Shown here piece by piece: positions 63,507 to 64,000 of a stretch of 64,000 nucleotides of DNA. The position numbers were made by a program, and so were the translations under genes. How positions within the stretch are numbered: the stretch's first letter is position 1; each line of letters opens with the position of its first letter. Source of the stretch: Agrobacterium tumefaciens (GTDB lineage: Bacteria > Pseudomonadota > Alphaproteobacteria > Rhizobiales > Rhizobiaceae); assembly GCA_025560025.1 (NCBI GenBank), contig CP048486.1:1-64000 (forward strand), in the 5' to 3' direction. Below the pieces are notes generated by a model. That model saw only the letters and a program-made list of their open reading frames with translations, ran no database searches and was not told the DNA's origin.

Positions 63507-64000
63507 GACGCCTGTTTCCTCAAGAGAGCGGCACCGGCGACGAGAAGCAGTGGAATGGCAATGATCAGCGGCAGGAAAGAGCCGGAAAGGCCGGCGAAAT
63601 CCAGCCCCTTCGAAAAGGTCCCGCGTGAAATCGTCATGAAATAAGTTGCGGGGTAGATATTACCGATGAAGGCACCTGCGCCCTGCAGCGACGAGACGGG
63701 ATCAATCATGCCCGAATATTGCGTCGCCGGAATGAGCGTCAGCAGGGCCGTACCGAAGATCGCGGCAATCTGGCTCTTCATGAAGGACGACATGACGAGG
63801 CCAATCGAGGTGGCGATGATGACGAAGAGCAAGGCTCCCGTTGCGTAAGCAAGATAACTTCCCGTAAACGGCACCCGGAAGATGAAGATGGCGAATGCCG
63901 TCAGAAGCAGGAAATTAAGCATGCCGAGGGCGACATAAGGCAGCTGCTTGCCGATCAGGAATTCCAGCCGGGTGGTTGGCGTTACGTAAAGATTGACAAT
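63503..64000 (-). CDS. RbbA-like ABC ATPase-permease fusion, C-terminal part
   Basis: Partial: the gene runs off the right edge, so the N-terminus is missing. The visible 165 residues begin [25 protein letters not shown] and contain about five membrane helices ([52 protein letters not shown]). This matches the permease end of RbbA/YhiH-type proteins, which carry two ATPase domains ahead of it. It should be the motor and part of the membrane domain working with the YhhJ-like protein. Confidence 0.85.
   Translation of the reverse strand: MVNLYVTPTTRLEFLIGKQLPYVALGMLNFLLLTAFAIFIFRVPFTGSYLAYATGALLFVIIATSIGLVMSSFMKSQIAAIFGTALLTLIPATQYSGMIDPVSSLQGAGAFIGNIYPATYFMTISRGTFSKGLDFAGLSGSFLPLIIAIPLLLVAGAALLRKQAS

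Overview
The window looks like a piece of an Agrobacterium/Rhizobium-type alphaproteobacterial genome. It is GC-rich, dense in ABC importers with dedicated regulators, and carries a Rhizobiales porin, a GCG/CRPN small protein, RIME-like mosaic repeats and a short FtsZ paralogue. From memory, the neighbourhood of a short ftsZ paralogue, a hydroxyproline gene cluster and AcnX matches the linear secondary chromosome of Agrobacterium tumefaciens-type strains. That assignment was not checked by any search.

Layout. 0-4.2 kb is an accessory patch: a long gene-poor stretch, a DUF4238 protein, a trypsin-like protease, a truncated cupin pseudogene and a small secreted protein. 4.3-11.6 kb has an isochorismatase-family hydrolase with a divergent LysR regulator, a hexapeptide acetyltransferase, an ABC exporter, an orphan tricarboxylate-type binding protein, a Tat-exported Fe/Mn superoxide dismutase and an Arg/Trp-rich secreted protein. 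11.9-14.8 kb encodes three phosphorelay proteins. 15-22.9 kb is an operon for import and cleavage of gamma-glutamyl peptides or glutathione (GntR regulator, binding protein, two permeases, gamma-glutamyltransferase, dual ATPase), with a perfect palindromic operator in front of it. 23.1-25.8 kb has a PAS-LuxR regulator and a CsbD/BON/DUF992 set.

25.8-38.1 kb is a coherent but unassigned catabolic locus. It contains a peptide-type ABC importer, three amidohydrolases (one without the HxH metal motif), a flavin reductase-like protein, an Asp/Glu/hydantoin racemase-family enzyme and a GntR regulator. A repeated palindrome, ATTGT(T/C)GACAAT, lies at its promoters. 38.3-42 kb holds a porin and a GGDEF-EAL protein. 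42.2-47.9 kb is a polar amino-acid-type ABC importer with a D-2-hydroxyacid dehydrogenase, controlled by a LacI-type regulator with visible operators.

48.2-58.7 kb is a hydroxyproline catabolic cluster. It has a proline racemase-superfamily enzyme, an AcnX-type dehydratase, an FAD D-amino-acid dehydrogenase, an amino acid ABC importer, a pyrroline-2-carboxylate reductase, a DapA-type deaminase and a GntR regulator. Together these could take 4-hydroxyproline towards alpha-ketoglutarate semialdehyde and 3-hydroxyprolines towards proline.

59-64 kb holds the short FtsZ, a single-domain response regulator with a candidate general-stress promoter, a DUF1127 gene, a PagL-like outer membrane protein and the end of an RbbA/YhhJ-type ABC transporter. 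The most interesting element here is a four-hairpin small RNA on the minus strand, with an anti-Shine-Dalgarno CCTCCTCCC in every loop. It lies just downstream of the DUF1127 gene.
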